Shown in pieces: positions 13,314-15,145 of a stretch of DNA of 15,145 nucleotides. The DNA is from Verrucomicrobiales bacterium (GTDB lineage Bacteria; Verrucomicrobiota; Verrucomicrobiia; Verrucomicrobiales; DEV007). The DNA lies in assembly GCA_023253615.1 (NCBI GenBank), contig JALRFZ010000520.1, positions 1-15,145 of the forward strand, written 5' to 3'. Below the pieces are notes generated by a model. That model was not told the origin of the DNA, made no database searches, and saw only the letters and a program-made list of their open reading frames with translations. Positions within the stretch are counted from its first letter, which is position 1. Each line of letters starts with the position of its first letter. A program made the position numbers and the translations under genes.

Positions 13314-13342
13314 TTGACAGTGTTGGTCATCTTAGCTAACTT
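13314..13342 (+). promoter_or_regulatory. Promoter of the toxin-antitoxin operon
   Basis: A consensus -35 TTGACA (13314-13319) is followed 17 bases later by TAACTT (13337-13342), a weak -10. Transcription would start at about 13348-13350, i.e. on the antitoxin ATG at 13349. There is no Shine-Dalgarno sequence before that ATG, so the mRNA may be leaderless. Confidence 0.5.
13332..13339. promoter_or_regulatory. Candidate Phd-type operator palindrome
   Basis: TTAGCTAA is a perfect 8-base palindrome overlapping the -10 region of the toxin-antitoxin promoter. Phd/YefM antitoxins repress their own promoters by binding short palindromes, so this is a natural site for autoregulation. Not verified. 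Confidence 0.35.
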
Positions 13343-13348
13343 GAATCC

Positions 13349-13612
13349 ATGCAGGTGACCATCCACGAGGCAAAAACGCAACTCTCCCGGTTAATCGCCG
13401 CAATGGAACGAGGGGAGGAAGTCGTGATTTCCCGTCGCGACAAGCCCGTCGCCCGCCTCGTCCCCGCGGAGATGGGAAAGTCGAAACGCCGGATCGGATT
13501 TCTCGCCGGCAAGATGCCTCTCGAGGCGGTGGACCGACTGACTTCGGATCCCGCCATGGATGCGGAGATCGAGAGCAACTTTTTGGAAAGCGTCGAATCG
13601 CTTGATTCGTGA
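13349..13612 (+). CDS. Phd/YefM-family antitoxin of a VapC-type module
   Basis: An 87-aa protein. MQVTIHEAKTQLSRLIAAME, then GEEVVISRRDKPVARLVP, is the classic Phd/YefM DNA-binding fold: a beta strand, the EAK-x-x-L-S-x-L helix, and the R-x-x-K-P-V-A-x-L-V strand. The remaining ~40 residues (FLAGKMPLEAV through DAEIESNFLESVESL) are an acidic tail suited to wrapping and blocking the toxin. It represses its own operon with the toxin and neutralises it. The ATG at 13349 sits at the full-length family start. The last codons overlap the toxin start (GTGA), so translation is coupled. Confidence 0.92.
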   Translation: MQVTIHEAKTQLSRLIAAMERGEEVVISRRDKPVARLVPAEMGKSKRRIGFLAGKMPLEAVDRLTSDPAMDAEIESNFLESVESLDS

Positions 13613-14004
13613 AGGCGTTTCTTCTCGATACCAACGCCCTGCTGCGGTTCGCCTATCATCCGGCCCGCCTTACCGTCCGTGCCATCGCCGCCTTCGAGGA
13701 AGCCGACTCCTTGCGATATTCGATCGTCAATTTCCGGGAAATCGGGTTGAAGCTTTCCAGCGGAGGATTTCATGATCTGGCGATCCCCGGCGACTGGGAG
13801 AAAGATCTGGTCGCGAGCTTGTTTGAACAAGGCATCAGCGAACTGGCCATCACGCCCCGCCATTGCCGCCGGGTTCAGGAACTCCCCTTCCATCACAAGG
13901 ATCCCTTCGACCGGATGCTCATCGCCCAAGCCCTCGTCGAGGGACTCGACTTGATCGGCAGCGACGCCCAGTTCGACGACTATGGGGTGCGACGGGTTTG
14001 GTGA
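13609..14004 (+). CDS. vapC: PIN-domain VapC-type toxin (ribonuclease)
   Basis: A 131-aa protein starting at GTG 13609, which overlaps the antitoxin TGA by 4 bases. The PIN-domain acidic residues are in place: Asp7 in FLLDTNALL, Glu44 in NFREIGLK, Asp98/Asp101 in KDPFDRMLIAQA and Asp119 in GSDAQFDDYG. PIN toxins are Mg-dependent RNases that cut specific RNAs, often tRNAs or rRNA, when the antitoxin is lost. HHKDPFDR, AQALVEG and the final D-x-YGV-x-x-W fit the subfamily usually paired with Phd-type antitoxins. No frame damage is seen, so the pair is probably functional. Confidence 0.93.
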   Translation: MKAFLLDTNALLRFAYHPARLTVRAIAAFEEADSLRYSIVNFREIGLKLSSGGFHDLAIPGDWEKDLVASLFEQGISELAITPRHCRRVQELPFHHKDPFDRMLIAQALVEGLDLIGSDAQFDDYGVRRVW

Positions 14005-14007
14005 GGA

Positions 14008-14042
14008 GGGGGCGGGCGCCTCGTCCGCGTAGTGACGCCCCC
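14008..14042 (+). terminator. Possible GC-rich terminator after the toxin gene
   Basis: GGGGGCG (14008-14014) and CGCCCCC (14036-14042) can form a 7-bp stem with a 21-base loop, 3 bases after the toxin stop, next to a further palindrome CGCCCGGGCG (14042-14051). No T-tract follows. It lies between the toxin gene and the ppdK promoter, where a terminator is expected. Confidence 0.3.
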
Positions 14043-14060
14043 GCCCGGGCGCGATCGCGG

Positions 14061-14088
14061 TTGACACCCTTCCCGCATCGCTTAAAGT
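14061..14088 (+). promoter_or_regulatory. Promoter of ppdK with long leader
   Basis: A consensus -35 TTGACA (14061-14066) and a -10-like TAAAGT (14083-14088) are spaced by 16 bases. Transcription should start near 14095, leaving a leader of about 135 bases before ATG 14230. The leader contains small inverted repeats (GCCTC-N6-GAGGC; GCCCG-N13-CGGGC followed by a T-rich tract near 14170) and ends in an A-rich AAACAAAAAAACC instead of a Shine-Dalgarno sequence. Confidence 0.55.
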
Positions 14089-14229
14089 TGCGCGCCTCAG
14101 CGTCGAGGCTGTCTTTTGCCGTTCGCCCCCGCACGGTCGCAGCCCGCCCTCTCCTCCGACGGGCCGCTTTGTCTTTTTCCCTGCGCTTTTATCTCCAAGA
14201 CCAACCACCTGGATCCAAACAAAAAAACC

Positions 14230-15145
14230 ATGGCTAAGAAGCAGACCGCCAAGAAACCCGTCGCGAAGAAATCCGCGGCGAAGAAATCCGCCCCCGTGAA
14301 AAAGGCTCCCGCCAAGAAAGTCGCGGCGAAGAAAGCCGCAGCAAAACAACCCGCTGCCAAAAAGGCTCCCGCCAAGAAAGTCGTGGCCAAAGCTCCTGCC
14401 GCGAAAGCCGGCAAGTCCACCAAATACGTCTACACCTGGGGTGCCGGCAAAGCTGACGGCAACGGCGGCATGAAGGCCCTCCTCGGCGGCAAGGGCGCGA
14501 ACCTCGCCGAGATGACCCGCATCGGTCTGCCCGTGCCTCCCGGATTCACCATCACCACCGAGGTCTGCACGTATTACTACGCCAACAAGAAGACCTACCC
14601 CGCCCAGCTCCAGGCCCAGATGGAAGCGGCCGTGAAGAACATGGAGAAGATCATGGGTTACAAGTTCGGCGACGCCGAAGGTTTCCCCCTCCTCGTGGCG
14701 GTCCGCTCCGGCGCCCGCGACTCCATGCCGGGCATGATGGACACGATCCTCAACCTCGGTCTCAACGACAAGACCGTCATCGCCCTCGAGAAGGCGACCC
14801 AGAATCCCCGTTTCGCCTGGGATTGTTACCGCCGCTTCATCCAGATGTACGGCGACGTCGTCCTCGGCGTGCAGAAGCGCGAAGGCGAGGACCACGAGCC
14901 CTTCGAAGTCGTCATCGAAGAATTCAAGCACAAGAAGTATCACAAGGACATCGTCGACAGCGACCTGACCGCCGATGACCAGAAGGAGCTCGTGAAGCGC
15001 TTCAAGCAGCTCGTCAAGGACCGCACCGGCAAGACCTTCCCCGACAGCCCCTGGGATCAGCTCCGTGGTGCCGCCGGCGCCGTGTTCGGTTCGTGGATGA
15101 ACGACCGCGCCATCGTCTACCGCCGCAAGTACAACATCCCCGCCG
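14230..15145 (+). CDS. ppdK: Pyruvate, phosphate dikinase, 5' part, with a lysine/alanine-rich N-terminal tail (3' truncated)
   Basis: 305 codons are visible and the frame is open at the window end; full-length enzymes are about 870-900 aa. PPDK interconverts pyruvate, ATP and phosphate with PEP, AMP and pyrophosphate. From residue ~66 the sequence is clearly [34 protein letters not shown] (86-95), [12 protein letters not shown] (100-111), then [20 protein letters not shown] (158-177) of the ATP-grasp nucleotide-binding domain, and [13 protein letters not shown]. The catalytic His domain lies outside the window. Residues 1-65 are unusual: tandem AKK/PAKK/VAKK units as in histone H1-like or HU-tail proteins, with almost no acidic residues. 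The start is firm, since ATG 14230 opens the repeat and the ordinary PPDK start (about residue 64) has no Met. Expression likely comes from the promoter at 14061. Confidence 0.95.
   Translation, partial: MAKKQTAKKPVAKKSAAKKSAPVKKAPAKKVAAKKAAAKQPAAKKAPAKKVVAKAPAAKAGKSTKYVYTWGAGKADGNGGMKALLGGKGANLAEMTRIGLPVPPGFTITTEVCTYYYANKKTYPAQLQAQMEAAVKNMEKIMGYKFGDAEGFPLLVAVRSGARDSMPGMMDTILNLGLNDKTVIALEKATQNPRFAWDCYRRFIQMYGDVVLGVQKREGEDHEPFEVVIEEFKHKKYHKDIVDSDLTADDQKELVKRFKQLVKDRTGKTFPDSPWDQLRGAAGAVFGSWMNDRAIVYRRKYNIPA
14299..14383 (+). repeat. Direct repeat within the Lys/Ala tail of ppdK
   Basis: A 25-base unit at 14299-14323 recurs exactly at 14359-14383, 60 bases later, each encoding KKAPAKKV. It lies in a low-complexity tract (about 14236-14412) of GCC/AAG-type codons. 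Exact third-position identity suggests recent duplication or strand-slippage expansion of the tail. Confidence 0.8.

Noticed and set aside
14097..14423. Apparent minus-strand hydrophobic protein of repeated FLAGAF/FFAA units
   Set aside because: It is the exact antisense of the Lys/Ala codons of the ppdK tail; repeated lysine and alanine codons read backwards give Phe/Leu/Gly/Ala.
13336..14943. 535-codon minus-strand frame across ppdK and the toxin-antitoxin genes
   Set aside because: Spans three clear plus-strand genes and contains only antisense low-complexity sequence.

Overview
The window looks like a chromosomal stretch of a GC-rich bacterium of the Planctomycetes-Verrucomicrobia-Chlamydiae group, most likely Verrucomicrobiota. 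The evidence is a planctomycete-type cytochrome tail fused to an SHD1-like domain, a secreted SGNH hydrolase, a Tat-exported DUF1501 protein, a DUF3500 protein next to a small cytochrome c, and a pyruvate phosphate dikinase with a long Lys/Ala tail. Most starts have no convincing Shine-Dalgarno sequence. No rRNA, tRNA, CRISPR array or intact insertion sequence was seen.

Layout. 1-1674 (+): the 3' end of a cytochrome/SHD1 protein, then a secreted SGNH/GDSL hydrolase. A large nested palindrome at 1677-1738 fills the gap to the convergent minus-strand block. That block, read from 8200 down to 1743, holds a YdeP/FdhF-type molybdopterin oxidoreductase, a compositionally distinct two-gene unit (88-aa protein plus retropepsin-like aspartic protease), an ABC exporter and a DUF1501 protein. 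From 8410 rightward everything is on the plus strand: a C-terminally membrane-anchored unknown protein overlapping opgH (ATGA), a roughly 600-base sparse region with a small ORF and a strong hairpin, a cytochrome c/DUF3500 pair, a Phd-VapC toxin-antitoxin pair with GTGA overlap, and the 5' part of ppdK running off the end.

How the parts relate. Several proteins act outside the cytoplasm: the SGNH hydrolase and cytochrome c by Sec-type signals, DUF1501 and DUF3500 by Tat-type signals. OpgH with its partner is an inner-membrane glucan-synthesis unit without the usual OpgG next to it. The most interesting unexplained elements are: (i) a long GU-containing helix with an internal GAAA-capped hairpin in the leader of the molybdenum enzyme, which pairs fully only in that gene's transcript; (ii) the OpgH partner protein; (iii) the DUF3500/cytochrome pair; (iv) the lysine-rich tail on PPDK; (v) the nested 24-base-arm palindrome. 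No single obviously new defence or mobile system was found.
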